This document shows, piece after piece, positions 48,027 through 60,521 of a stretch of 64,000 bases of DNA; the stretch's first letter is position 1; every line of letters begins with the position of its first letter. The notes under the pieces are model-generated. The model did no database searches, had not been told where the DNA came from, and was given only the letters and a program-made list of their open reading frames with translations. The position numbers were made by a program, and so were the translations under genes. Source of the DNA: Carya illinoinensis (Eukaryota; Streptophyta; Magnoliopsida; Fagales; Juglandaceae); contig NC_056762.1 in NCBI RefSeq assembly GCF_018687715.1, positions 32,538,864 to 32,602,863 of the forward strand. The letters are read 5' to 3'.

Positions 48027-48121
48027 GTATGGATTAAATTAATTTTAAGTTGGATTTAATTTTTGGTGTAATTGGTTTTTCTTTGCTTTTTGGATTTCAT
48101 GGGTTGATGTGTTTGGTTCAG
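48027..48121 (+). other. Candidate 95-nt intron between gag and protease
   Basis: Begins GTATGG and ends TTTGGTTCAG, and is T-rich throughout. Removing it joins the first base of one codon (48026) to 48122-48123, giving Gly, and continues directly into RVRLYEFYACTLFDSGAS, the protease. It also removes the TAA at 48035-48037. The unspliced sequence keeps gag and pol in different frames. Splicing is inferred from sequence only. Confidence 0.65.
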
Positions 48122-51100
48122 GAAGGGTCCGTTTGTATGAGTTTTATGCTTGTACTTTGTTTGATTCCGGTGCGTCGCAGTCGTTTGTATCTTCCACATT
48201 TGCACGGGTGTGTAACTTGGTCACGGAACCGTTGCTGAAGGCGATGGTAGTGGCTCTACCCGATGGTGAGATGGTGTGGTGTTCCAAGGTTGCTATGGGA
48301 TGCCCGTTAAATTTTGAAGGAAGGTTCTTGGATGCTGATTTGGTGGTGTTCAAGTTGTTGGGTTTTGATATCATCCTCGGGATGGATTGGCTATACCGAT
48401 ATTCTGCGAGTATTAATTGCAGAAGTCGGATAATTAGCTTTCAGCTTCCAGATGGTGATTGTCTGGAATTTGCGGGGAGTAAATTAAAAGAAAAGCCGAT
48501 GATCATATCGGCGATTCAGGCAAAAAGAGAGATTGCATGGGGAGCGGATGCATTCTTGGTTCAGATGGTGTCCACGCCGTCTGAGAAGAAGTCTGTGGCA
48601 GCCATTCCAGTTGTAGAAGAATTTCCCGATGTATTTGTGGATGACTTGCCCGGACTACCCCCTGTACGGGAGATGGAGTTTGCTATAGACTTGGAACCTG
48701 GAGCGGCTCCTGTGCATAAAACTCCTTATCGCATGGCACCGGCTGAATTGAAAGAGTTGAAGACTCAGTTGCAAGAGTTGGTAGAGAAGGGATTTATTCA
48801 GCCTAGTACGTCGCCGTGGGGTGCACCAGTTTTATTTGTTAAAAAAGAAAGATGGAACCCTCCGCATGTGTATTGATTATCGGGAATTGAACAAGGTGAC
48901 CATCAAAAATAAATATCCTCTCCCGCGGATAGATGATTTATTTGACCAGCTTCAAGGAGCAGCCGTGTTCTCTAAAATTGATCTGAGGTCGGGTTACTAC
49001 CAGCTGAGAATCAGGGACCAGGATGTGCCTAAAACTGCTTTCAGGTCGAGGTATGGGCATTATGAATTTAAGGTGATGCCATTTGGGTTAGCTAATGCCC
49101 CTGCTGCTTTCATGGATTTAATGAATAGAGTGTTTCGGCCTTATCTGGATTCATTTGTGGTAGTATTTATCGATGATATTCTGATTTATTCCCGAGATGT
49201 CGAAGAGCATGTGTATCATCTTCGTCTGGTACTTGGGAAATTGAGAGAACACCAACTGTACGCCAAGCTCAGTAAGTGTGAATTCTGGTTGGAAGAAGTT
49301 AAATTTCTTGGGCACGTAATTTCCAGAGACGGAGTGGCTGTCGATCCTGGTAAGATAGAAGCCATTTTGTCATGGCTGCGCCCAACTACAGTGCGCGAGA
49401 TCCGGAGTTTCTTGGGGCTTGCCGGATACTACCGAAGATTTGTAGAGGGTTTTGCTCGCCTATCCGGACCTCTCACAGCCTTAACTCGGAAGAATACAGA
49501 ATTTGTATGGTCAGATAAATGTGAGAGAAGCTTCCAGGAATTAAAGAACAGGTTGACGACGGCACCAGTGTTAGCACTCCCAGAACCGCATAAGCCTTTC
49601 GTAGTCTTCAGCGATGCGTCTAAGTTTGGGTTGGGTTGTGTCCTTATGCAGGAAGGTTGGGTTGTAGTCTATGCATCTCGTCAGCTTAAGGACCATGAGA
49701 AGAATTATCCGACGCACGATCTAGAATTGGCTGCGATTGTTTTTGCACTCAAGATCTGGCGGCATTTCTTGTATGGGGAAGTTTGCGAGGTATTTACTGA
49801 TCACAAGAGCTTGAAGCACTTGTTTTCCCAGAAAAATCTGAATATGAGGCAAAGGCGTTGGCTGGAGCTAATCAGTGACTATCAGTGTGAGATCAAGTAC
49901 CACCCGGGGAAGGCTAATATAGTTGCTGATGCTTTGAGCCGGAAGTCACATTTGGAAGATGAAGCCGAACCGTCAGAAATGGATTCGTTGCTTTATGGGA
50001 TGAGAAGGCTCCTTATAGAGAGTTCGCAGCAAGAGGAGATTTTATCTTCAGTTCTTGATATTCGGGTAACTGATTTTGAAGAATTGAAGACTCTCCAAAG
50101 GAAGGATCCGAAGCTGCTGATCATCAGAAAAAGAGTCAGAAAATCTCGAGGGCCGTTGCATTATAGCATGGATAATGATGGGATACTTCGGTTCCGAGAT
50201 CGCAGAGTGGTCCCTAAAGACTCAGAATTCAAAGAGCGGATCATGGCGGAAGCTCATGCGGCCCCTTATTCAGTTCATCCCGGCAGTACAAAGATGTATT
50301 GGGACTTGAAGAAAAATTACTGGTGGGATGGAATGAAGAAGGACATTGCCTTATATGTTGAGAAATGCCACACATGCCGTCAGGTAAAGGCCGAGCATCA
50401 GAGACCTGCAGGTATGCTCCAACCCCTCCCAATTCCTGAGTGGAAATGGGATGACATCACGATGGACTTTGTTGTGGGTTTGCTGAGAACGCCTAGTGAG
50501 AAGAATTCTGTTTGGGTGATTGTGGACCGGTTAACGAAGAGTGCTCATTTTCTGCCTGTTAATAACACCGACTCTTTGGGTAAGTTGACCCGTTTGTATG
50601 TCAAAGAGGTAGTGCGGCTACACGGCATACCAAAGAGTATAGTGTCGGACCGAGACCCGAGGTTCACGTCGCAGTTCTGGAAGAGTTTGCAGGCAGCTTT
50701 GGGCACTAAGTTGAAGTTCAGTACTGCTTACCACCCGCAGACAGACGGCCAGTCAGAGCGCACCATACAGACTCTGGAAGACATGTTGCGAGCATGTGTC
50801 CTGGAATTCCAAGGGAGTTGGGAAAACCATTTGCCGCTCATCGAGTTTGCCTACAATAACAGCTTTCATGCGACCATTCAAATGGCTCCCTATGAAGCTC
50901 TTTACGGGAGAAAGTGCAGGTCGCCCTTGTGTTGGGATGAAGTTGGAGAGAGTAGAATTATTGGACCCGAAATAATTCAAGAAATGCAAAGTCAAGTCCG
51001 GATCATCAGAGACAAAATGGCGGCAGCTCAGAGTCGCCAGAAAAGCTACGCTGACACCAGGAGGAGAGAGTTGTCTTTTGAAGTTGGTGATTGGGTTTAC

Positions 51101-51487
51101 CTTAAAGTCTCTCCCATGAGAGGTGTTAAGCGTTTTGGTAAGAAGAGGAAGTTGGATCCGAGGTACGTCGGCCCTTTTCAGATTCTGGAGAGAGTAGGGT
51201 CCGTCGCCTATAGAGTTGCTTTGCTAGATTATTTTGGGGAGGTTCATGACGTCTTCCACGTATCATCCCTGAAGAAGAGCTTTGGACAGCAAGAGCCACG
51301 CATCGTCGACCCAGCGGGTATTCAGTTGCAACTGGATCTCACTTATGAGGTTGTTCCGTCACAGATTTTGGATTGGAAGGAGCAACAGTTGAGGTCCAAG
51401 ACGATACCTTTGGTTAAAGTGGCTTGGGGAAATCCGTTAGCACAAGACTTCTCTTGGGAGCGAGCAGCGGACATGAGGGAGCAGTAA
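48122..51487 (+). pseudogene. Chromovirus pol: protease, RT, RNase H, integrase, chromodomain (one frameshift)
   Basis: Protease LFDSGASQSFV (about 48157). RT with [21 protein letters not shown] and FIDDILIYS (about 49166). RNase H with [22 protein letters not shown] and [10 protein letters not shown]. Integrase with an HHCC finger (CHTCRQ), D-D-E motifs ([22 protein letters not shown]) and the [10 protein letters not shown] region. A C-terminal chromodomain-like end ([20 protein letters not shown]) stops at 51485-51487. The frame of 48109-48876 meets the frame of 48821-51487 at the run of six A at 48841-48846. One extra A there explains the shift, because the downstream frame reads KKKDGT as in relatives. 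Otherwise intact for about 880 codons. The chromodomain of such elements can target integration to heterochromatin. Confidence 0.93.
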
Positions 51488-51610
51488 CCGTATTTGTTCG
51501 AATAAGGAAGGTATGTGTCTTAATCTTGATCACAATTGGTTTATGTGCTTTCTTGTGGCTTGTTTTGAGTTGGTGGTTGATTTGAAATTTCGAGGACGAA
51601 ATTGTTTTTA

Positions 51611-51622
51611 AGGAGGGGAGGA
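51611..51622 (+). promoter_or_regulatory. Chromovirus polypurine tract
   Basis: AGGAGGGGAGGA immediately before the 3' LTR, the plus-strand primer. Confidence 0.92.
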
Positions 51623-54061
51623 TGTGATGACCCGCTTTTGAGTGTATTTTCACTGAAATAATTGTTTCTATTTTAATTAATATATTAGTTATTTATTTTA
51701 ATTTATTTGTGTTTTAAAATTAGTTTTTAATTTATTTGATGTTGTGTTTTATTTCTTTTAGTTGTTTTGTGATTTTTAATCTTTTTCGGCATTTAGTTTA
51801 GTTTTCCCGGAATGAGGATTAGATCTCCTCTTTTCCCTACATCTCTTTTCCTTTTTCCTTTCTTTTTCTTTTTCCTTCTTCTTTTCTTTTTCCTTTCTTT
51901 TTTTCTTTTTTCTTCTTTTTCTTTTTTCTCTCTTCTCTCTCCCCGATCGCCCCCCCGGCCTCTCTCTCTCCTCCCTCTCCCTCACGCCGAACCCCTTCTC
52001 TCTACCGGCCCACCGCCGTCCGGCCACCACTCGGCCCACCACCGGTCCCAAAAGTTTCCCCTCCCTCCGGCGCACCACCCCACCCAAGCTCACCCCCAAC
52101 CGGCCGGCCATTTGGCCGGAAAAAGCCCAACAAAGCCGCACGGTTTTGGCTCCGATCCGCCGTCGTCGCTCCACCTCCGGCCACCATTTCTTCACCACTT
52201 CATCACCGGTCTCTTGCCTTCCTAACCCACCCATTTCCGACCTCCAACGACCACCGGAGCAGCTCCTACAAGCTTGCTTTCTGATTTGGGTATTTCAGCC
52301 ATTTTCCGGCGATTCCGCCGCCACCCACGGCCGTTCATCACTTCCAATAGCTTCACAACCATCCCTTGACCACCCCCTATCAATCTCGTGTCCTAGTTTG
52401 TCCCCGTTCAAAAGTGGGTTTTTCAGACCCACGGCCACAGTGAATTTTCACTGTGACGTTGCTGTTTTTCCGCCGTTTGCATCGCCTCGTGTTTTCTAAA
52501 ATTGCCATATAGTGCTGTAAGTATTTTTCAAACCCTATTTTCAGATTTAAATATATATTGCTCATTCAATTATTTTAATTGTTGTTGGTTGTTGATTCCG
52601 GACTGAGTCCGAAGAGTTTCGGGGGTCGGATGGATTGAGGACGGAGTGTTTTGTTTGGTTGATTGTGTTTGGTTGATTTGGTTGTGCCGTGAGGCGTGCG
52701 TTGTATTTTATTGGCGTGCGTTGCATATTGCATACATGTGCATTTTATTTTATTTGAGTAAATCATGTTTATCGGCGTTTTTGGCTGTTGGGTGCGTGTG
52801 TCTCACGAGCCCAAGCCGGGATGGGTTATTATCACGGTGGAGCTCCTCTGGTCACTCGGGAGCGGATAATACTGAGTGACATCCCCTGGGTTGTCGCAGG
52901 GCGACGACCGGATCGCACGATATGGTAACGATGTCGTGTCGACTCCGTGGTCCTTCTAGTGGCGGGCACTAGAGGATGGCCTGGCCCGGTACGCGCAGGG
53001 TGCGAGTCTGGACATCTCTCGTGTAGGTGCCACATGCGCAGTCGTTACCTGTGGTGTGGTACAGAGCCATGTATACGGATGATCCCTAGGGGAGATCATG
53101 GTGTATGCGTAATCGGAACTCCTCTGGTCACTTGAGAGTGGTTAATACTGAGTGACGTCCCCTGAGTTGTCGCTGGGCGATGACGGGAGCGGAACTAGAG
53201 GATGGGTCTAGCCCGGTACGCGCTGAGCGCGAGTCTAGGCATCGCTCTATTCACCGACTCCGTGGCCCTTCGCTGGCGAGGGCTAGAGGATGGCCTGGCC
53301 CGGTACGCGCTGGGCGCGAGTCTGGGCATCACTCGTTTAGGTGTCACACGCGTAGCCGTTCTCTGAGGTGTGGCACTGAGCCAGGGTGTGCGGATGATCC
53401 CTAGGGGAGATCATGGTGCATACGGAGCGGATTGTTGTTATGGTTTTTGGTTATGGGCCATTTTCTGGGAAAAATGGCAAGTTGTGTTTTGAGGCATTTG
53501 ATCCATTTTCTGGGAAAATGGTGGTTTGTGCCATTATCTGGGATAATGGCGAGGTCTGGTTTTATGGTAATGTTTTTATGGGCCATTTGGGTTTTTGGCG
53601 TGCGTGGAAAAAAATGTGTTTTGCAGGGCATGTGTTTTGGTTGTTCTTGCATTCATGTTGTTTGGTTTATATGTGTTTTTATCTGGTAGTGTTTGGGTTA
53701 TACTTACCTGCGGAACCATTCTTGGTTCCGTAGCTTTTGGTGCAGAGTTCGAGGACGAGGAGGAGGAGGCTGAGCCCGAGGATGCGGCTCTGCCGGGTTG
53801 CTGATGCTGTGTTTTATATTTGTTTTAAATCTGTATTTGTGGTTTTTTGTAATATTTTATTTATGTATGTTTTAAACAGCTTGTATTACATTAAGAAAAG
53901 TCTGGTACTTAGTTATTGATTTTCTTTCGCTGCGTTATTCTTGTGCACTTTGTTGTCTTTGCACACACTTGGCACGCGTCGTTAGGGTGGTGACCCGTGA
54001 TGTCACCATCCGGACGTCTCGATTTCCCCGTGTCCGTGCGTGGGGATTTGGGGGCGTCACA
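51623..54061 (+). repeat. Chromovirus 3' LTR
   Basis: 2439 bp, colinear with 44053-46504. The length difference is a 13-bp loss in the polypyrimidine tract near 51875. It carries the same internal repeats and TCTGGGA stem-loops (about 53455-53551). Confidence 0.96.
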
Positions 54062-54066
54062 AATAA

Positions 54067-54639
54067 GATAAAAATCATAATTATATATACTACTTTATAT
54101 TAATATATATATATATATATATAATAGGTAACTATAGTATTGGATATATAAATAACTCTATATACTACTATATAATATATACTATATATATTAACATATT
54201 AAATAGTATATAATATATATTAATATTATTACAATAATATATTCAATAATATTATATAATTGTTATATAATAATATATAGTATATATAATATAATATATA
54301 ATAACATACGTAATTATATACTATATCTATATATAGTATATAATACGTATATAATATACGTATATAATATAGTATATACTATAATACTATATACTATATA
54401 ATATAGTATATAATACATATATAACACTATATACATATTAACACTATATACTATATATAACACTATATACACTATATAGTATACACTATATAGTATATAG
54501 TGTACTATATAGTATATAACACTATATAGTATATAGTATACACTATATACACTATTAACACTATATACTATATAATATACGTATATAATATTATGATATA
54601 TTATATAATATAATATATATTATATTATATATATTATAA
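54067..54639. repeat. AT-rich tract right of the chromovirus
   Basis: TATATA/ACTATATAGTAT words with many short palindromes and ACACTATATA repeats near 54420-54560. No genes. It is the other side of the Gypsy insertion site and the left border of the second viral block. Confidence 0.85.
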
Positions 54640-55343
54640 GAAGATTGAATCATACCAAGAATGCTAGTTTCAAACTGATTATGTCTAGCATCTCTTAAGC
54701 ATAGAAGAATAGAAGCATTAATTCCTAATCTTGTTAATGGTTTAACAGCGATCTGAACGGATCCAATATGAAGAAACTTATAACCTTTTGACAAGAATTC
54801 CTGTAAGGATTTCTTAGTGAAGAGATAATATTTTTCTTGAACATTGGAGACTTCACAAGTTTGTTCAACAGTTTTAACTTTGAATTCTGAATTAAAACTG
54901 AGATTAGACTTAAACCAACTTGTTTGATAAATAGAACTGGGTTGAATACATGGAATTGTCCATTGATTCCAGTTAATAGAAGGATTAGTTTCTTCAACTG
55001 AGAAATCTTCCTCATTAATGATATTAGGGGGTTCAATCCTGGAATTGGAACTAATAGTTGAATTAGATCTATACATTTTACTTACTTTGTTTTTAAACAA
55101 AACAGTGCCTCACACCTCAGAAGTCTCAGGTACTCTCAAAGCTAATCTCACCCTGGCGTCCAAATGCCCTATGCTCACCTAGTAACGGGTCTTACAGGAC
55201 AGTAGGTCTCTTGACAAGTCTGGGGATAACTAGAAAGAGTAGGAGCTCGGTCTTTGGTTTGTAGAACAACAAAATAAGTGAAATGATAAGAAGTAATTAC
55301 GAACTATTAATTACTAGGAGCCGAAAAGATGGCTCTGATACCA
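54640..55343 (-). pseudogene. Copy 2 piece 1: primer site, leader, movement protein start
   Basis: The minus strand starts with TGGTATCAGAGCCA (55343-55330), then a leader of about 230 bases. ORF1 opens at about 55100 (or at the ATG at 55076) and shows the movement protein start (FLHIGSVQIAVKPLTRLG, LCLRDARHNQFE). It breaks off at 54640 in TATA-type DNA. The last 45 bases recur at 57608-57652. Confidence 0.85.
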
Positions 55344-57652
55344 TAAGTGAAATTATCATAATTAAGAAACCATGAGGTATCAGTGAGTTCATTCTTGACT
55401 TTGAGAGCAAAAAGATGAGGTAAACCATCGATGGATTTTTCCTTCCAGTAAGGCTTCTGACTGTCGTCCCGAAGCATTACTTTGGAGGTAAAAACATCTT
55501 GATACCATCTGTAATTAGACATTTGACGGCATCGCAGATTATTTAAATAGTCAGAAACACGATTTGTAATATTAGAAGGAGTACCAATAAAGTGCTTAAT
55601 AATAGTATAGATTAAGGTATTAACATCATCGAAAGGAGTAGAGTTAATAGAGGGATCAAAAACAGGAAGTCCATTGTCATCTTTTTTTACGGCATGTTGG
55701 ATTGCTTCTCTGGTCTCCGGAAAAATGTGTTTATCTCACCAATTACGGATCATTCCAGTAAAACCAGTGGTTAAGATAACAACAATATTAGGTTCTCTAA
55801 TATTATTATTAATGTAAGCATTTGCAACTAAAGACATTTTACTCATGGTATTTAGTATTTCTTGTTCAGACATACCATCAATATTCCATTCGTAAGTTTT
55901 ATCAGCTGAATAAGAGGATTGAGATTGAAAGATTTTTTCTTCGAATTGTAAATCAGGGGGTGTAGGTTTTGAATACCAGTTTCTTGTAAAACTCATTGGA
56001 TTGGGTTTGGATTCAAGACCAGCAAGTTTGAAATCATCTTGGTGAAAATTCTTTTCGAGTAAATCAATGTTTCGAACAGTTGAGGAGTCACTTTTAGATG
56101 AGTCTGCGTTAGTTGTTTGAACAAAACCATCTTCTTCCTCTTTGTTAGTTAAATCAGTAGTTGAAGGTTTTTCAGGTTTACTAGAGGAAGGTTTTTCAAT
56201 CTTGATATTTTTTAGCATTTGATTAATTTGATCAAGAGTTTTGGTTTGTTTTGTTCTGGGATCAAAGATTGGCCTTTTTTCTGGTAAAATAATCAAAGGT
56301 TTGTTAGTAGACTGGGAAATAGGTGTTGAAGATTGGATAGAAATTGGATTTTCTATCTTTTCTTCTATCCTATCCAGTTGTTGTCCTATGGTTTGGAGAT
56401 AAGTATTAGAAAAATTATTCTGTTGGATAATTTTCTTTGTTTCGGACAAAACTGTGTTAATTTCTTGATTATTGGACTCAGTATTGGGTGCTTTAAAAGG
56501 TGAAGCGGTTAAATCAACACTTAAATGAGAAATAACAATTGCCTCTAAAGGAGGATGACTGGACTTAACAGTAGTCCTTCATTCTTCCTTGACAAAATCA
56601 GTTTTTAAAACATTCAAACTATTTTTTGAAACATAATAATTTTCAAGGAAATCAAAGAAAAGAATATGTTTTTGTTCGGTGTTCATCTTTTCTTTCCATT
56701 TGCGTTTAACATGTGATTTTTCGAGATTAGAAAAAGTCGCATGATAAGTTTTTCTCTTATCATGGTTTTCTTTTGAATCGTAATCTTTGAACAGAGAAAT
56801 TAAATCTATTTCAAAATAATTTCTGTTTATGACATTAAGCTGACTAGGTAAAGGAGCAATGGAAGCAGCCATATCTGAAGCTGTAGGAGACAAAATTGAA
56901 GTGTCTTCATCATCCTTGTTAGCTTCTTCCTTTATGGATTTGCCTTTAGATGTTTCAACATCTTTGGCTGAATAAAAGGCAGATGTAATTTGAGAGGACG
57001 TATAAAGCCCTTTCATTTTTAAATCAGAATTATTTAAAACAGGTTGAGCAGCTTTTGCAGAATCCTTAAGAAAGATATTGAGATTTTGATCTCTTCTTTC
57101 ACAGTCTTCTGCTGCAGGATTAAAAGAAGATCTAGATCCAGCAAAAAAGTTTCTTCTGAAACTTGTAGCCGGAGTTGGATCAAAGCTAATTTTGACAGTA
57201 CCATCTAAATATTGTTGAATATAATCAAGATCAGGTTTGGCAGTTAAGATGGGAGCAGGTGGAACTTCTTGGTTTAGGATCCATTCATTAGGAAGAGAAA
57301 TATCTTTCCAATGAATCATTGTTGGAACCTTTACGTTGGCATCAGGGGTAATTACGTTGGCATCAGGGGTAGAACTTTGGATTAACAAAGTTTTTCCTCC
57401 TATAGATTTCAGAACAGTTTTGGGATTTAAAGTTGATTTTAAAACCCTGTAATAGATTCGGTAAATAACAGCAAGGAGTTTGCTTCCTTTGATCATATCA
57501 TAACCAGAGGTAGCAATGTTTAAAGTTAAAGCTTTTAGAATATTTGGATCATTCAAAGCAAGTGGTAAATCAGGAAAGTAATCAAAGTAAACAGGACCAT
57601 TGAACAAAGAAGATTGAATCATACCAAGAATGCTAGTTTCAAACTGATTATG
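55344..57652 (-). pseudogene. Copy 2 piece 2: movement protein and capsid region
   Basis: Leftward from 57652: movement protein core (GPVYFDYFPDLP, MIKGSKLLAVIYRIYY), a short tandem duplication encoding PDANV twice (about 57330-57375), a capsid-like region, and the motif NWYSKPTPPDLQFEEK also seen in copy 1. The open stretches 57622-56579 and 56449-55736 share one frame, so in-frame stops separate them. It ends in [10 protein letters not shown] at 55344, fused directly to the primer site of piece 1. Confidence 0.85.
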
Positions 57653-60521
57653 TTAACATGAATTTTTTGTTTAATAAATCACTTTGAAATTTTGATATGC
57701 ATAATACTATAGCAAGTATTTCCTTCTTAACAGTGCTATAATTATGCTGTGCAGGGTTTCAGACTCCAGAATGGAAATAAACAATTTGCTCAGAAGAGTC
57801 TGGTGAAACTTTTTGTTTCAGAATGCCGCCATAACCTATGTCTGAGGCATCTGTTTCCACAATTTTGAAGGAATCAGGAGTAGGAATACCAAGGCATGGA
57901 AGAGTTTTGACATATGCCTTGATCTGCTTAATAAGATTGGTATGGATATCTGTCCAAACAGGAGGATTAGTATGCAGACGATCAAACAATGGTTTACACT
58001 GTTTTCTCATGTTTTGATAGAATTCAGCAACATAATTGAGGGAACCAAGGAATCTTTGTAATTGATTTTTATCAATGATGACATCAGGAAATTTGTCAGC
58101 AAATTCTATAGCCCGATTGATGGGTCTAATTTTGCTTTCTAAAATATCATAACCAAGGAAACGAATCTTGGTCTGGAACAAATTGATTTTCTTTGCAGAA
58201 ACAACAAGACCATTTATTCTGATGATATCAAGAAACGTTTGCAAATGTTTCCAGTGTTCATCAATGGATTTGGAGAATATGAGAACATCATCAATGTAAA
58301 CAATGGTAAAATGGGTGAAGGCATTGAAAATGTCATTCATGATATTTTGGAATTCACTAGGGGCATTTTTGAGGCCAAAGGGCATCACGTTCCACTTATA
58401 GTAACCAAGGAGAGTAGTGAATGTAGTTTTGTATCTATCTGACTCACAGATCTGGATTTGCCAAAATCCTGACTTAAGGTCGAATTTGGAAAAGACTACT
58501 GCATCACTTAATCTCTGTATTAAGTCATTTTTGTTGGGGATGGGATACCTGATCCACTCTAAGACTTTGTTCAAAGGTTTGTAATTAATAACTAGACGAG
58601 GAGTACCTCTTTCTATTTATGCATTTTTTTGGACATAGAAAGCAGCACAAGACTATGGAGACTTACTAGGTCTAATAATGTTTTTAGCAAGCAAATCTTT
58701 GATTTCTTGTTTACAGAATTCTAAAGTTTCACTATTCATCTGAATAGGGCGAGCTTTAGTGCGAATGTTTTTCTCAAAGAAATCCTTAACATAAGGAAGG
58801 GAAACAACATGTTTTTTCCTATGCCAAAAAGCATTGGGGAGATCAAAACAAACATCAGAGATTAATCTTTGATTAAAATCAGCAATTTTTGATTGGAGCA
58901 AAGGATTAGACAAATGTTCAGAGATCTTTTTGTATTTGATTTCCTGTTGAAGGGAATTCAAATGCTGGGTTTTTGCCAAAAGCAAGGATTTCAAGCTTTT
59001 GTCAGTGTCGATTTCAAATTTTGTAGCGAAAGTAAATTTCACTTTCTGTCCAAAAGGATCAGTAGTGATACCATCTTTGTCAGAAATAAAAGGATATAAA
59101 GCAGAGATAAAAGAGATTCCTAATATGACTTTATCAGACATATTTCGGACTAAAACAGAAGGGATTTTGAAGCAAACATTATCTTGGCAAACATGAGCAT
59201 TGCTTAACTCATAATTGATCTTCATCTTAGATCCATTTGCCGCAGATAGCTTTTCAGTAAATTTTTCATAATATCTAATGGGAACTAATTCTTCTTGGAT
59301 ACAATTCATATCCGATCCGGAATCAATCATAGCAATAACAGAGAATTTGAAATCATGAGCAATGATAATGTTAACACGTGAAAACCATTTGGGGGGAATG
59401 GAATGGCGAATTAAAGCAATCTGACTTTCTGAAGATTTCTCTACAGTTTTCTCAGAACTAGAAGGCTGCTCATCATCAGAATGGATGTTATGATCAAACT
59501 GTTTATTAATTTTAACACATAAAAGCTCTTGCTGTAAAGCAGAGTTTGAATTTTTGAGTTTATTGACCTCAGTCTTGAGTTCAATAATCTCTTTTTTTAT
59601 TAGATTTACTTTATTTTGTAAATCTTGGGTGGAAACTTCTTTAGGTTTTTTCTTCTGAAACCTTTCTAAAATTTCTTGAAAATTGATCCTTTGTTTAGGA
59701 GGCTCTGACTCAGGATGAGTCAGTGTCTTCTTGAGCTTAAGAAGATATTCTTGTTTAAGTTCTGGATCTTGAATTTGTGAAATCATAGTTAATAAAAGAT
59801 TTTCTTGTTCTTCACCTTTGGATAAAACATTAATTTTTTTTCCTATAGGTTTGCAACAAGAGTCAGTGCAGTTACAACCAAGCTTAATAATGGGAGAATC
59901 AGAAGATTCAGTTTCTGAGTGATATTCTGAATCACTAGAACTGAATTCACTCATGTCAGAGGAAGAAGCTTTCATTTCCATGAGTTGGAATAATTATTCT
60001 TGATCAATGACACTAATATTCAACGCATTAAGCTTATTTTTGAATTTGTTACGTTTTTGGGTACATTTATCAGCAAAATGTCCCTTCTTCCCACAATTAA
60101 AACATTTTCTTTTTGAAGCATTTTGGAAATTCTTCTTTTTAGGAAAGGATTTATTGTTAGGTGATTTTTTGTAAAAATCATCACGGGGTTTTCTCCTGTA
60201 ACCACCACAAGGTTTGGAAAACTGTTTAAACTGCTTGGGCTTTCGTCTAGAAGGAGCAATAGGAGGAAGGCCATACTGTTCACAAAATGTTCCCATTTCG
60301 TACTTGGCTTTCTTACTATTTTTCAACTGTTGACGAAGCATACGTTGATCATTGCACATACTAATACCCAGCTTCTTAATTACGCTGAAAATATCACCAT
60401 AAGTGAAATTATCATAATTAAGAAATCCTGAGGTAACAGTGAGTTCATCCTTGACTTTGAGAGTAAAAAGATGAGATAAACCATCGATGAATTTTTCCTT
60501 CCAGTAAGGCTTTTGACTGTC
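57653..60521 (-). pseudogene. Copy 2 piece 3: capsid end, zinc knuckle, protease, RT, partial RNase H
   Basis: Leftward: capsid end ([14 protein letters not shown], the same stretch as the end of piece 2), zinc knuckle [14 protein letters not shown] (about 60104), protease AMIDSGSDMNC (about 59310), [14 protein letters not shown] and YIDDVLIFS (about 58298), RNase H ETDASDIGYGG, cut off in RNase H at 57653. One frame carries stops at 59994-59996 (TAA), 58653-58655 (TAG, Trp expected), near 58617 (TAA) and 57759-57761 (TGA, Trp expected). Confidence 0.88.

Larger units (their letters stand above)
44053..54061 (+). mobile_element. Ty3/Gypsy chromovirus (Tekay/Del-like), nearly intact
   Basis: LTRs of about 2.45 kb begin TGTGATGACCCGC and end GTCACA. 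The target duplication AATAA is at 44048-44052 and 54062-54066. The PBS TGGTATCAGAGC starts three bases after LTR1, and the polypurine tract AGGAGGGGAGGA directly precedes LTR2. Gag, protease, RT, RNase H, integrase and a C-terminal chromodomain are all present. I counted about 45 substitutions and one 13-bp indel between the LTRs (about 1.8%), so this is the youngest large insertion in the window. Long LTRs and the chromodomain fit Tekay/Del. One frameshift in RT is the only coding lesion found. Confidence 0.96.

Noticed and set aside
48841..48847. AAAAAAG as a programmed -1 frameshift site
   Set aside because: The downstream frame needs a +1 shift (one base skipped), so a one-base insertion is the simpler reading.
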